The position numbers and the translations under genes are program-made. Positions 1-9,076 of a DNA stretch of 64,000 nt are shown here, piece after piece; positions within the stretch are counted from its first letter, which is position 1, and every line of letters begins with the position of its first letter. Under the pieces are notes generated by a model, which saw only the letters and a program-made list of their open reading frames with translations, had not been told where the DNA came from and searched no databases. The DNA lies in NCBI GenBank assembly GCA_965601475.1, contig OZ271832.1:1302001-1366000 (forward strand), read 5' to 3'. The DNA is from JAWPMT01 sp965601475 (GTDB lineage Bacteria; Bacteroidota; Bacteroidia; Cytophagales; Cyclobacteriaceae).

Positions 1-1774
1 CCAAATCCTTGTAATAGGCCTCAACCGAAAACTCGTATTGGTTCTGTTTGAAGTTTCTGAAATACCCTAAGGAATATTGCTCCACCAACTGTGGTTCCAA
101 AAAGGGATCGCTGAGCTTCCAGGTATCTGTAGGGGCTGCCGCAGCAGTATTGGTAATCAGGTGTATGTACTGGAAAATCCGGCTATACCCCGCTTTGATC
201 GACGAACTTTCATCCACCCGGAAATTAACCGAGGCCCTGGGTTCAAAGCCCCCGAAGGTAGCAATGGCTTCGTTGCCGAACTCCTGGCTTCCGATAGCAT
301 TCCTGTCCAACCTGGGCAATGTGGGGTCATAAACATTGATGGTCCCAGGTCCCCGATTCCGAAAATCAGAATACCTCAATCCATAGGCAATACCGATCTT
401 TTCCGTGACATCAAGTTCATGTTGAAAGTAAATGCCTGATTCCAGGGCATTTTCAGGGTCAATTCTCTCAGCATCGATGGCTGAATTTCCCGTAGGCGTG
501 CGATCGCCAAGGTTGTTCTCCAAAAATTTCGTTTGCAGACCCACCTGTAGCTTTTGTTTCGAACTTGGCTCCCAGGTAACACCAGCATTCAACTCGTCAT
601 GTTTGATGCCGGCTTCCAATTCAAATGAATTGAAAGGGGTATCGTCGATCCAAAGAGATTGATAGCGGTTCTGCACGGCAGCAAACTGAAAGGTCCAGCT
701 TGGTGAAATCGTGCTATTCCAGCGCACCACCTGAGCCAGATTTCGCCATTCGTTAGCAATGTAGTTGGCAAACTGAAAGCGATCATCACTGATATAAAAT
801 GAATACTCAAGGTCATTTTTTTCATTGATCAGATAGTTCAGTATGACATTACCATCGTAGAAGCCGGCTGTGCTGTTGACGATGTTGGGGTCTTTGGTCC
901 TCCTGAGCATCCAGTTTGGATAGGCAATTCGTCCAGCGGCAAGTATGGCCACCTTGTCCTTGATGACCGGGCCTCCCGCTGAAAACCTGGAGGCGGCCAC
1001 TCCCAGGCTAGCTTCCCCGGTCCACTGTCCGAAGTTGCCTTTTTTGTAACTCACATCAACGACGGAGGATCCCCTCCCGGCAAAGTTGGCAGGTATTGCA
1101 CCTTTGTAGAAGGCCACATCTCTGACCACGCTGGCATTGAAGCCCGTAAAGAAACCAAAGAGATGCGAAGGGTTGTAGAGCGTCGCCCCTCCCAGCAGAA
1201 TAAGATTTTGGTCGATACCTCCACCACGCACATTGAATCCACTGGAGGTCTCCCCTTGTGTTGACACCCCTGGTAATAGGGTGAGACTCTTCAGTACATC
1301 TACCTCACCTGCTACGGCCGGCAATTCTTTGATGGACTCAATAGAAAGCACAGCCTTACCGATTTCCTTTTGGGTGATATTCTGATCATATCCCTCGGTC
1401 TCAACTATAATTTCTGCTAATGTCGTTACGCTTTCCTCAAGCGAAAGTCTCAAAAGACCAGGCCCCCTGACATCTACCTTCCGCGTAGTAGTTTCATAAC
1501 CTACGCGAGAGATCTTCACTTCATATAATCCTTTGTAAAGTCGAAATTCGAACTGCCCCTTTTCATTGGTTGAAGTACCTATTTTCTGACGGGGAATTTG
1601 GACATTGGTGCCGGGCATCACTTCTTCGGTGACCAGCGAAGTCACCAAACCCTGAACTTTGAATGGCTGTGGGGAATCCTCCTTCCCTGCACCAACGGTG
1701 AGCATGTTCTGACCAAGAGCGTTGATTGCAAAACATAGCGATGCCGCACTAAGTAGTAGTCTATAAATCCTCAT
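1..1774 (-). CDS. TonB-dependent receptor, C-terminus cut by window edge
   Basis: Outer-membrane active-transport receptor; substrate not evident. About 591 codons are present from the ATG at 1772-1774, and the frame stays open to base 1, so the end of the barrel lies outside the window. A signal peptide covers about residues 1-22 (Ala-Leu-Gly before Gln). A carboxypeptidase-regulatory-like beta-sandwich follows (about 35-110, with a Gly-Tyr-Glu core), then a plug domain (about 125-240, containing FNVRGGGIDQN and the GRGSSVVDV strand), then alternating beta-barrel segments. This architecture is standard for Bacteroidota receptors. No partner SusD-like gene is visible on this side. The family is clear; the substrate is not. 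Confidence 0.93.
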   Translation of the reverse strand, partial: MRIYRLLLSAASLCFAINALGQNMLTVGAGKEDSPQPFKVQGLVTSLVTEEVMPGTNVQIPRQKIGTSTNEKGQFEFRLYKGLYEVKISRVGYETTTRKVDVRGPGLLRLSLEESVTTLAEIIVETEGYDQNITQKEIGKAVLSIESIKELPAVAGEVDVLKSLTLLPGVSTQGETSSGFNVRGGGIDQNLILLGGATLYNPSHLFGFFTGFNASVVRDVAFYKGAIPANFAGRGSSVVDVSYKKGNFGQWTGEASLGVAASRFSAGGPVIKDKVAILAAGRIAYPNWMLRRTKDPNIVNSTAGFYDGNVILNYLINEKNDLEYSFYISDDRFQFANYIANEWRNLAQVVRWNSTISPSWTFQFAAVQNRYQSLWIDDTPFNSFELEAGIKHDELNAGVTWEPSSKQKLQVGLQTKFLENNLGDRTPTGNSAIDAERIDPENALESGIYFQHELDVTEKIGIAYGLRYSDFRNRGPGTINVYDPTLPRLDRNAIGSQEFGNEAIATFGGFEPRASVNFRVDESSSIKAGYSRIFQYIHLITNTAAAAPTDTWKLSDPFLEPQLVEQYSLGYFRNFKQNQYEFSVEAYYKDL

Positions 1775-1923
1775 TAATCTGTTAGGTCGCTAGAGTGAAA
1801 AAACCTCAAACTGATTGACCCCTATCTCGCAGCTGAAGTATGTGGGATTTTTCAAGAATGAGGAATATCGTACTATTTCCAGGCTTTTTCAGTTTACTCT
1901 GTAGATCCCATTTCGGCACTGTG

Positions 1924-1931
1924 TAGCTTTG
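1924..1931 (+). promoter_or_regulatory. Candidate -7 promoter element (TAGCTTTG)
   Basis: TAGCTTTG matches the Bacteroidota -7 consensus TAnnTTTG and lies 25 bp before the ATG of the DUF4197 lipoprotein. I do not see a convincing -33 TTG element at the right distance, so this is a candidate only. Confidence 0.4.
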
Positions 1932-1956
1932 CGTATAGCAAACCAGTATTCAGACT

Positions 1957-2784
1957 ATGAAGAATTTTCTCCGATTTTCCCTGATTTTTTTGCTCTTCTC
2001 CTCTTGCGAGCTCTTTGAAGGGGATGGAGACAGCGGACCTGACATTGCAGAAGGCCTGAAAGAAGCACTTCGTGTAGGCACTGAAATAGCGGCAGATGGC
2101 TTGTCTGCCACAGATGGCTACCTTGCAGATTTGGCGGTGAAGATTCTACTTCCAGATGAAATACAAACAGAGATTGACAATTTCAAATCGACTAACTTCA
2201 ACTTGCTGGTGGGTGAGTTCACAGGAGAAGAAATTTTCAATGCCGGAATACCTGTGCTGGGAATCAATAGCCTGGCTGATGTAGAAGACGAACTCATTAC
2301 CGGTATTAACCGGGCTGCAGAAAGTGCTGCTGGGGAGGCTGCTCCCATTTTTTTCGATGCCATCACCGGCATTACTATCGAGGATGCGAATAACATCCTG
2401 TTCGGCGGTGTCAACGACGCAGCTACGACCTATTTACGGGACAACACCTTTCAGGAGCTGTTCAATACTTACGAACCCAAAATGAATGATGCCATTTCCA
2501 CGGTAAATGTCGGGGACAAGAATGTAGAGGTCCTATACAATGACTTTGTAAACAGCTACAACGACATATTGGGAACCATTGTCAATCCAATCAGCGGGCA
2601 AACCATAGGCGACATTGGCGAACTCACTGCCCTCACGGCTGTGGACTTGTCTGAATTTGCAACAGGACGTGGACTTGATGGTCTCTTTCTCAAAGTAGCG
2701 GAAGAGGAAGAAAAAATCCGACTCGACCCTATTGCAAGAATCAATGACATTCTCAGGGATGTCTTTGGCTTACTGGATGAATAA
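1957..2784 (+). CDS. DUF4197 family lipoprotein
   Basis: 275-residue protein of unknown function, probably lipid-anchored in the periplasm or outer membrane. Residues 1-17 form a lipoprotein signal ending in Phe-Ser-Ser-Cys (Cys17). The remainder matches DUF4197 as I know it: a GLKEAL start, an ILLP segment, the NRAAE...AAPIF block, an NILFGG segment, and a C-terminal GLDGLF...EEEEKIR...DP...VF pattern. Length is normal for the family. It converges on the permease gene at 2789 with a 4-bp gap. Regulation may come from the TAGCTTTG element upstream. Confidence 0.85.
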   Translation: MKNFLRFSLIFLLFSSCELFEGDGDSGPDIAEGLKEALRVGTEIAADGLSATDGYLADLAVKILLPDEIQTEIDNFKSTNFNLLVGEFTGEEIFNAGIPVLGINSLADVEDELITGINRAAESAAGEAAPIFFDAITGITIEDANNILFGGVNDAATTYLRDNTFQELFNTYEPKMNDAISTVNVGDKNVEVLYNDFVNSYNDILGTIVNPISGQTIGDIGELTALTAVDLSEFATGRGLDGLFLKVAEEEEKIRLDPIARINDILRDVFGLLDE

Positions 2785-2788
2785 TTGA

Positions 2789-5428
2789 CTATTCCTCCCG
2801 CAAGGACCGGGCAGGGTTCAACCTGGCAAGCCCCCGACCAAGCCCAAGGACTGTCAAGGCTGTAATCACAACTACCACCAGAAGCACTGCGACAAACGGC
2901 CAAGGCGACAATGCAATGCGATAGGCAAAATTACCCAGCCAGGCTTGCAGCAGCCAGGCACTCACTGGGATAGCCATTACGGCCGCAAATAAGATATAGC
3001 GCATGAATGGATTACCCTGTAATCTGAGGAGTTCGAGGAAGGTCGCTCCGAAAACTTTCCTGATTCCGAACTCTTTGATTCTGGACACCATACTGTAGGC
3101 AATCAGGCCAACCATCCCAAGCACGGCTAGTACCAATGAAATTACTGATGACCCGCTAAAAATATTTCGGAATTTCATTTCATTGGCATAGGCTCGATTG
3201 GCCATGTCATCGAGAAACTCCCAGGTCATGACATCATTTGTGTCGAATTGGTTATGTACTTTCTCAATGGCCGAAAGCGCAGTACTGACCTGTCTACCAT
3301 CGATCTTGAACACGATGTCATCCAGGCCCACGAAAGGGTTCAGATAATAGCCCAAAACCACAGGCCTGATCGGCACATGTAGCGATTCGAAGTGAAAGTC
3401 CTTAACGATGCCCACCACCCTCGCTTTGAGCTCGCCACCGTGGCCTCCCTCCTCTCCTGCCAGCTGTATCCAGGAACCTAATGCATCAGCGCCCAGCAAG
3501 CGTGCGGCAGATTCGTTGATCAACACTGAGGCACTGTCCAAACTTCTTTGCCCCTGAAAGCCCTGACCCTGTAGCACCCCAAGACCTAGAACCTCCACAG
3601 CCCGCTCATCCATGCCATAAAATTTCATAGGAATCTGGTTTTCCGGCGATAACGGGTTGTGGGCAGTAATCGACACTGGCTCACGATAACCGCTAAACAT
3701 ACGCGTGAGTCCTGTGATCCCTTTGATCGAGGCTTCTTTGCTCAATTCATTCTTTATTACCTGAAAGTTTTGCCGCACGCCACCACTGTTGATCTCCACT
3801 ACGAGCAGTTGGTCCGTGTCAAAGCCAAGCGATTTCTCACTCAAGAACCTGAATTGCTGACTCACGACCAGCAATGCTGCAGACATCCCAATTACCAGCA
3901 TAAACTGGATGGTCATCAGCACATTCCTGACCATGTTCTTTCCTGCTGATGGCGTCATGCCCTGTTTCAATACCATGACCGCAGGAAACCGGCTCAAAAC
4001 CAACGCTGGATAGAAGCCAGCCAATAAAGACACGGAAATACATGTGGCTATCAACCAGGGAGTGATTTCCAACCAAAAAATCAAATCCAGATTGAATGTA
4101 ATGCCGGTAACAAGTTGGAAATAGGGCAACGTGAGGTAAGCCATCACCACGGCCATAAGTAATGCTATGGCAACCAGAATTGACGATTCCATCAAAAACT
4201 GGTAGACGATTTGGTTCCTCCTGGCACCGATGGATTTCCTAACTCCCACCTCACGATTACGCCTAATCGACCGGGCGATGGCCAGGTTGATATAGTTGAG
4301 GCAGGCCATGACCAGAATAACAAAAGCAATGAGCATGAATACCCTGAGTTGGTTTTCATCCCCTTGTATGAGTCGATTGATATTACCGCTTATGGCACCC
4401 CCTTCGAAGTGCAAGTCCCGCATATTGATGAGACAGTGCTCATTGGCTTGGTCAGCTGGCAATTCCGAAGCCACAAGTTGGGTAATGCCCCGCTCGACCT
4501 TCTCTTCGCTACCGGTGTCATCTATCACCACAAAGGTCGAGACCGGATGCCCACTCCAGGATTTGAACCACGGTTCATACCAGGAGGCCGTATTCTGAAA
4601 GTATGTATCATAGTCCTGAGACAGCACATATTCGAACTGTATGTAGGAGTTGCTTGGTACATTCTTAAAGACACCCGTCACCGTGAAGTCACCATAGAAT
4701 TCATGATGAAGCGTTTGACCAATCGGGTTGCCTTCCCAAAAGTACTTCTTACTCAGGTCCTCACTGATAACTGTGGACCTTGGATACTTGAGCGCTACAT
4801 CTCTATTCCCGGCCAAAAGTTGAAAATCAAAAACCCGGAAGAAGGCACTTCCGGCTATGATACCTTCTTCTTCAAAGAACCGCCTCTCTCCAATTTCCAC
4901 CCAGTTACTTGCCGCAGAATGAACGCTCAGCGCCTCTTCAACTTCTGGTATACTTTCCTTCACGGCCTCTGAGAGACGGAAAGACGTCCACAGCTCATGA
5001 TCAACACCATCTGGTTGAGGGTATAGCTGAATTACCTGATAGATGCGATCTGCCTTCACATGAAACTCATCAAACGTGTATTCATGCCTGGCCATGAGCA
5101 ACATAACAATGAACACACACAAACCCACGGCCAACCCTGTGATGTTCAACAACGAAAATTTCAAGTCTTTCTTCAGACTCCGGAAGCCAGTTTTGAAGTA
5201 ATTAGAAAACATAGTGCTTTGAAAAAAATGGAAGTGAGGTTTTTTGATATTGACCCATCGGAAGGTCTTCATGACATCCCACCAGAGCATTCTTCGGGCG
5301 TATGTCAGTGAATTGGATTGCCTGTAAGCAAATAGTTCCATGATGTCACCTTCGATTTCTTCGAGGTACTCTTCCTTGCAGAAGAAGGCGAGCAGTCGAC
5401 TTGCCCATTGGCGATGGCGGTCATTCAT
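2789..5428 (-). CDS. FtsX/MacB-type ABC transporter permease with N-terminal prefix domain (second of pair)
   Basis: 879-residue inner-membrane protein. Residues about 1-60 form the short soluble prefix typical of Bacteroidota permeases encoded next to PadR regulators (KEEYLEEIEGDIMELF). A transmembrane helix near residue 90-112 is followed by a MacB-like periplasmic domain, three FtsX helices (about 375-490), a second periplasmic domain and a C-terminal FtsX bundle containing an EFGIRKVFGA coupling motif. Start and stop overlap the upstream permease by 8 bp (ATGAATGA), implying translational coupling. No ATPase gene lies nearby, so the energising subunit must be encoded elsewhere or shared. 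Likely role is efflux or lipoprotein/peptide export; the cargo is unknown. Confidence 0.88.
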   Translation of the reverse strand: MNDRHRQWASRLLAFFCKEEYLEEIEGDIMELFAYRQSNSLTYARRMLWWDVMKTFRWVNIKKPHFHFFQSTMFSNYFKTGFRSLKKDLKFSLLNITGLAVGLCVFIVMLLMARHEYTFDEFHVKADRIYQVIQLYPQPDGVDHELWTSFRLSEAVKESIPEVEEALSVHSAASNWVEIGERRFFEEEGIIAGSAFFRVFDFQLLAGNRDVALKYPRSTVISEDLSKKYFWEGNPIGQTLHHEFYGDFTVTGVFKNVPSNSYIQFEYVLSQDYDTYFQNTASWYEPWFKSWSGHPVSTFVVIDDTGSEEKVERGITQLVASELPADQANEHCLINMRDLHFEGGAISGNINRLIQGDENQLRVFMLIAFVILVMACLNYINLAIARSIRRNREVGVRKSIGARRNQIVYQFLMESSILVAIALLMAVVMAYLTLPYFQLVTGITFNLDLIFWLEITPWLIATCISVSLLAGFYPALVLSRFPAVMVLKQGMTPSAGKNMVRNVLMTIQFMLVIGMSAALLVVSQQFRFLSEKSLGFDTDQLLVVEINSGGVRQNFQVIKNELSKEASIKGITGLTRMFSGYREPVSITAHNPLSPENQIPMKFYGMDERAVEVLGLGVLQGQGFQGQRSLDSASVLINESAARLLGADALGSWIQLAGEEGGHGGELKARVVGIVKDFHFESLHVPIRPVVLGYYLNPFVGLDDIVFKIDGRQVSTALSAIEKVHNQFDTNDVMTWEFLDDMANRAYANEMKFRNIFSGSSVISLVLAVLGMVGLIAYSMVSRIKEFGIRKVFGATFLELLRLQGNPFMRYILFAAVMAIPVSAWLLQAWLGNFAYRIALSPWPFVAVLLVVVVITALTVLGLGRGLARLNPARSLREE

Positions 5429-8048
5429 ACCGTAGGGATTTCACAGGGTTAGCCTGCGAAGCATTCCAGACCCTATAAAGTACCGTCGCGAAGGACACTA
5501 CAAGCACAGCCACAAATGCCAACAGAAAGATCCCCGGACTGAGTCGTACGTGATATGAAAAGGTATTCAGCCAGTTGTTCAACCACCAGTATGCTATTGG
5601 AAAGGAGAACACAGCTGCGACAATAAGCAACGCCGCATAATCAGTAGTAAGTACGCGCATGATGCTAAAGCCAGAAGCACCTAATACCTTTCTTACTCCA
5701 ATTTCCTTTGTACGCCGCTCCACGGTATAATTGATCATCCCAAACAAGCCGATCACAGAAATGAGTATGGAAACAACTGCCCCTACCAAAAAGAGATTTG
5801 ATCTTCCTTGATCAGCCTTATAGTAATCAGCCCATTTCTGGTCCAGAAAATTGATCTCTGCGGGTGTGTTGGGATCGTAACGATCATTTACTTCTTCAAT
5901 ATGTGTCAACAGTTCAGCGGGATTGCCACTGAATCTGATAGAATAGTAGTCAATCCAGGTAATGGGGTTGTTCCAGTGAACCAATACTGCGGGACCAATG
6001 GGTTCGTACAACGAACGGAAATGAAAGTCTTCAACAACACCGATCACTTTGACGCGCACCGTATCATCGTCTTCGAGGAAAAATGATTGTCCTATCGGAT
6101 CTTCCAGCTCAAGGACCTTGACGGCCTGCTCATTCAAGATCGCATAGAGCGAATCGGTCGCGTCATTGCCGCGGTAGGATTCTCCGGACTTCAGCGCAAT
6201 GTCAAACGTCTCCAACCAATCCCCATCCACCCCATAGATGGCGGTCTCTGTGGGATCCTCATTGAAATTCATGAATATGTTGCCCATTGGGAGATATTTC
6301 CATTCCCCTGGTACTCGTGATGACACCGTAACAGCACTTACAGAAGGATGAGATAACAGGTCATTTTTGATAGATCTGAAAGAATCCCTTAATGGATTAC
6401 TGTTGATATCCAGCGTAATGATTTGCTCCTGATTGAAGCCCAGGTCCTTATTCTGAACAAAAGACATTTGCCTGAACAGGACCAGAACCGCAACTACTAA
6501 AATCATTGACAAGCTGTACTGGATAGTGATAAAGACCTTTCTCAACAACTCACCTTTTCCTGCGAACACGTTCTTTTCAAGTGCCAGAGACCTGTCTAGT
6601 CGAGCATAATAGACCGCCGGTATGATGGTGGTGAGTATTCCGATAACCAGTAGAGAACTCACCTGATAGGCCGCCATGGTCCAACTCAAGAGGTCTTCTG
6701 CGAGGAAGTATTTGCCTGAGAGCTCATTGAGTTGAGGCATCGAGATAGCCAGGAGCAACAGGGTCAAAATGTAGGCGATCAACAATGTGAGGGAGGTCTC
6801 CACAAATAACTGAAACCTTAAGCTGGCTTGAGTCGCGCCATTTACCTTGCGAATCCCAGCTTCAAGACTCCGCTTAAGGACCTGGACTGACGAAAGATTT
6901 ACGAAATTCAGTCCGGCGATAACAATGACGCCAAAGCCAATGAGCAAAATGACGGATAGGAATTTTTGATTGGAATAGGGAATTGCTAACTGCGGTTCTG
7001 AGGTGAAAGTCTCCATATCGTTGGAGCCCAGATGGATGTCGCCTATGGGCTGCAAATAGAAATCATGTTCGGGCAAGACATCTTCAGCAAGGTGTTTTCT
7101 CAGAAACGCATCTTTCTTTGCCATCAATTGATCTGGGACGGCACCTTCACGCAACAAGACCCAGGTCGCGAAGAAACGGGAGTCCCACGAATCGAAGAAC
7201 CTTTGCCAGTTGTCGGGGAAATCTTTGAAATCGGAAACATAAAGCGCCTGGAACTGGAAGGAGGAATTGCGCGGCATAGCTTTTGTGACCGCAATGACCT
7301 CCACTTCTTCAAAGCGATTGGGCATTTCGATTACTTGCCCCACAGGATCCGCATCCCCGAAGAGCTTACGAGCGAGGTTTTCGGTAAGAACAGCGGCCAC
7401 TGGCCCTGGGAAGTTCATCTTTGGGTCCCCACTCACCACCTCAATATCCCAAATATCGAAGATTGATTTTGAGGTCAGGACATAGTTGCGCTCTGCAAAG
7501 GCTTTGTCACCATATTTTACCACGGTTGAGCCAAAATACATCATGCGAGCAGCTGCTTCAACCTCTGGAAACTCTGAAACCAGTGCCTCAGCTAAGGGAT
7601 TCGCCGTGACTCTCCATTTTTTCGGTCCCTCATCAGGGTCATGCTCTATCTCATTCACCCTGTATATCCGATCTGACTTATCATGAAAAGTATCTATGTG
7701 CTGTTCATCATATACATAGAGCAGCACATAGAAGAGCACAGAAAAACCCAGGGTGAGCCCAAGGATATTGACAGCATAGTGGGAAAATTCATTCCTAAGT
7801 CGCCGGAAATAGATTTTTATATAGCTGATAACACTGATCATCATCGGTATTTCTATTTTGAGTTTCTTGAAATTGACCCATCGGAAGGTCCTCAACACAT
7901 CCCAGTGAAAGAGTATCTTAGCCTTTGTTGGATCGATAAGTGCGCGTTTTTCAAACAATTCCACCAGGTCCCCCTCGATTTCCTCGACATAGGCCTCACG
8001 GCAGAACCAGCGCAAAAAGCCAAGCACATGCTTTGGTGGGGGCCCCAT
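5421..8048 (-). CDS. FtsX/MacB-type ABC transporter permease with N-terminal prefix domain (first of pair)
   Basis: 875-residue inner-membrane permease, a paralogue of the downstream gene. It has the same prefix domain (REAYVEEIEGDLVELF), the same two MacB-like periplasmic domains, and two FtsX transmembrane bundles with the coupling segments EAGIRKVNGA and EIGVRKVLGA. The ATG overlaps the stop of padR by one base (TGATG), so the gene is read as part of the padR operon. Two divergent paralogous permeases in a row suggest a heterodimeric transporter, but that is inference. Cargo unknown; no ATP-binding subunit is in the window. Confidence 0.88.
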   Translation of the reverse strand: MGPPPKHVLGFLRWFCREAYVEEIEGDLVELFEKRALIDPTKAKILFHWDVLRTFRWVNFKKLKIEIPMMISVISYIKIYFRRLRNEFSHYAVNILGLTLGFSVLFYVLLYVYDEQHIDTFHDKSDRIYRVNEIEHDPDEGPKKWRVTANPLAEALVSEFPEVEAAARMMYFGSTVVKYGDKAFAERNYVLTSKSIFDIWDIEVVSGDPKMNFPGPVAAVLTENLARKLFGDADPVGQVIEMPNRFEEVEVIAVTKAMPRNSSFQFQALYVSDFKDFPDNWQRFFDSWDSRFFATWVLLREGAVPDQLMAKKDAFLRKHLAEDVLPEHDFYLQPIGDIHLGSNDMETFTSEPQLAIPYSNQKFLSVILLIGFGVIVIAGLNFVNLSSVQVLKRSLEAGIRKVNGATQASLRFQLFVETSLTLLIAYILTLLLLAISMPQLNELSGKYFLAEDLLSWTMAAYQVSSLLVIGILTTIIPAVYYARLDRSLALEKNVFAGKGELLRKVFITIQYSLSMILVVAVLVLFRQMSFVQNKDLGFNQEQIITLDINSNPLRDSFRSIKNDLLSHPSVSAVTVSSRVPGEWKYLPMGNIFMNFNEDPTETAIYGVDGDWLETFDIALKSGESYRGNDATDSLYAILNEQAVKVLELEDPIGQSFFLEDDDTVRVKVIGVVEDFHFRSLYEPIGPAVLVHWNNPITWIDYYSIRFSGNPAELLTHIEEVNDRYDPNTPAEINFLDQKWADYYKADQGRSNLFLVGAVVSILISVIGLFGMINYTVERRTKEIGVRKVLGASGFSIMRVLTTDYAALLIVAAVFSFPIAYWWLNNWLNTFSYHVRLSPGIFLLAFVAVLVVSFATVLYRVWNASQANPVKSLRYE

Positions 8049-8374
8049 CAGTTGAATGAAATATGAGGAATTTGTTGGTAAATGCTGGTTCGAACGGCGT
8101 ACTGGCTATCCAGCGCCTTCTTCCCGGAGGCTGTGATCACGTAGAACTTCTTTCTACGTCCACCCCTGTCGCTCGTAATCCCCCCAAACCGTGAGGTCGC
8201 AAAACCTTTTTTCTCAAGTCGCTTCAAAGCCACATGAATGGCGCTGATGTTGACTTTCTTATCCAATTTCTCTTCCAAATTCTCCAAAATGGCTACCCCA
8301 TAGGCTTCGTCATGTAAGGCCGCCACCATCAAGAGTACGAGCTCTTCAAACTCGCCGAGTGATTGTTCTTTCAT
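8048..8374 (-). CDS. PadR family transcriptional regulator
   Basis: 108-residue winged-helix regulator, first gene of the padR-permease-permease operon. The sequence shows the PadR pattern: an N-terminal FEELVLLMVAAL helix, AYGVAI, the recognition helix ISAIHVALKRLEKKG, and the wing around GGRRKKFYVIT. It lacks a long C-terminal dimerisation helix, as usual for this short subfamily. It probably represses its own operon through the palindrome at 8383-8438, whose near edge is 9 bp from the start codon. The inducer is unknown, perhaps a compound exported by the permeases. Confidence 0.92.
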   Translation of the reverse strand: MKEQSLGEFEELVLLMVAALHDEAYGVAILENLEEKLDKKVNISAIHVALKRLEKKGFATSRFGGITSDRGGRRKKFYVITASGKKALDSQYAVRTSIYQQIPHISFN

Positions 8375-8382
8375 TCCTCCCT

Positions 8383-8438
8383 GATTTACTTAACAAACGT
8401 GAATGTAATTAATTAGTTTCACAGTTGTTAAGTAAATC
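8383..8438. promoter_or_regulatory. 56-bp imperfect palindrome, likely PadR operator
   Basis: The outer 14 bp of each side (8383-8396 and 8425-8438) are perfect inverted repeats with half-site GATTTACTTAACAA. The whole 56 bp is symmetric about 8410/8411 with 24 of 28 positions paired and an AATTAATT centre. It sits immediately upstream of padR and also faces the divergent OmpA-like gene at 8525, so a bound regulator could affect both. The symmetry is seen directly; the role as PadR binding site is inference. Confidence 0.7.
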
Positions 8439-8524
8439 ATCGAAATAGGTGAAGGCTAAGTCAACGCATTATTAAAATTCGAACGGGCTTTACAAATAGG
8501 TCTTATGTTTAGTATCTTCCGTCA

Positions 8525-9076
8525 ATGAATCCTAATGTCCTCTGGGGTACTGTCAGTTTTGTTCTATGGTCCATTTTCAGTACCTGGTACTACCTGAATT
8601 ACATCAAGTCTTTTCCGGAGGATCCCGTGACTGTGGCTAAACCAGCAATTGTTGCTGAACCAGACAAGCCCCCTGTTGAATCATCGGCCGAAACGCCAAT
8701 TGTCGATTCAGTATCAGTCTCTCCTCCACCCGTCAAGACCTTTCACAAGACCTTTACTTTCCAAAAGAATTCTTTGGATCTGACATCGTACCAAAGCTTT
8801 GCGCAGTTCCTGGATAGCTTGAAGGAAAATGTAGATGGACAATACAACATAGTGATTGAGGGGCACGCATGCGATTTGGGGACCGACGATCACAACCTCC
8901 AATTATCAAAAAGGCGAGCGGAGTTGATCCGGGCCCATATCCTTGACTCCGAATTTGAATTCAAAGAAATGGAAGTCGCATTCTTTGGTGAACAAGCACC
9001 TCAGGTTGCCAACCACTCCGAAACCAATCGCCAAATAAACAGAAGAGTTAAGATCATCCTAAACCGAACACCATGA
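8525..9076 (+). CDS. Membrane-anchored OmpA-like protein
   Basis: 183 residues. An N-terminal hydrophobic helix (about 5-25) is followed by a Pro/Val/Glu-rich linker (about 35-75) and an OmpA-like peptidoglycan-binding domain (about 75-183) with the EGHACD motif and the SKRRAE helix. The domain normally holds the diaminopimelate of peptidoglycan through an Asp and an Arg; both are present (TDDHN, RR). The uncleaved helix suggests inner-membrane anchoring with the OmpA domain reaching the wall. It overlaps the next gene by 4 bp (ATGA), so the two are probably translated together. Confidence 0.8.
   Translation: MNPNVLWGTVSFVLWSIFSTWYYLNYIKSFPEDPVTVAKPAIVAEPDKPPVESSAETPIVDSVSVSPPPVKTFHKTFTFQKNSLDLTSYQSFAQFLDSLKENVDGQYNIVIEGHACDLGTDDHNLQLSKRRAELIRAHILDSEFEFKEMEVAFFGEQAPQVANHSETNRQINRRVKIILNRTP

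Noticed and set aside
4211..4972. 253-residue plus-strand open frame
   Set aside because: Lies wholly antisense to the permease gene at 2789-5428, whose domains are clear; composition is that of a reverse-frame shadow and no domain is recognisable.
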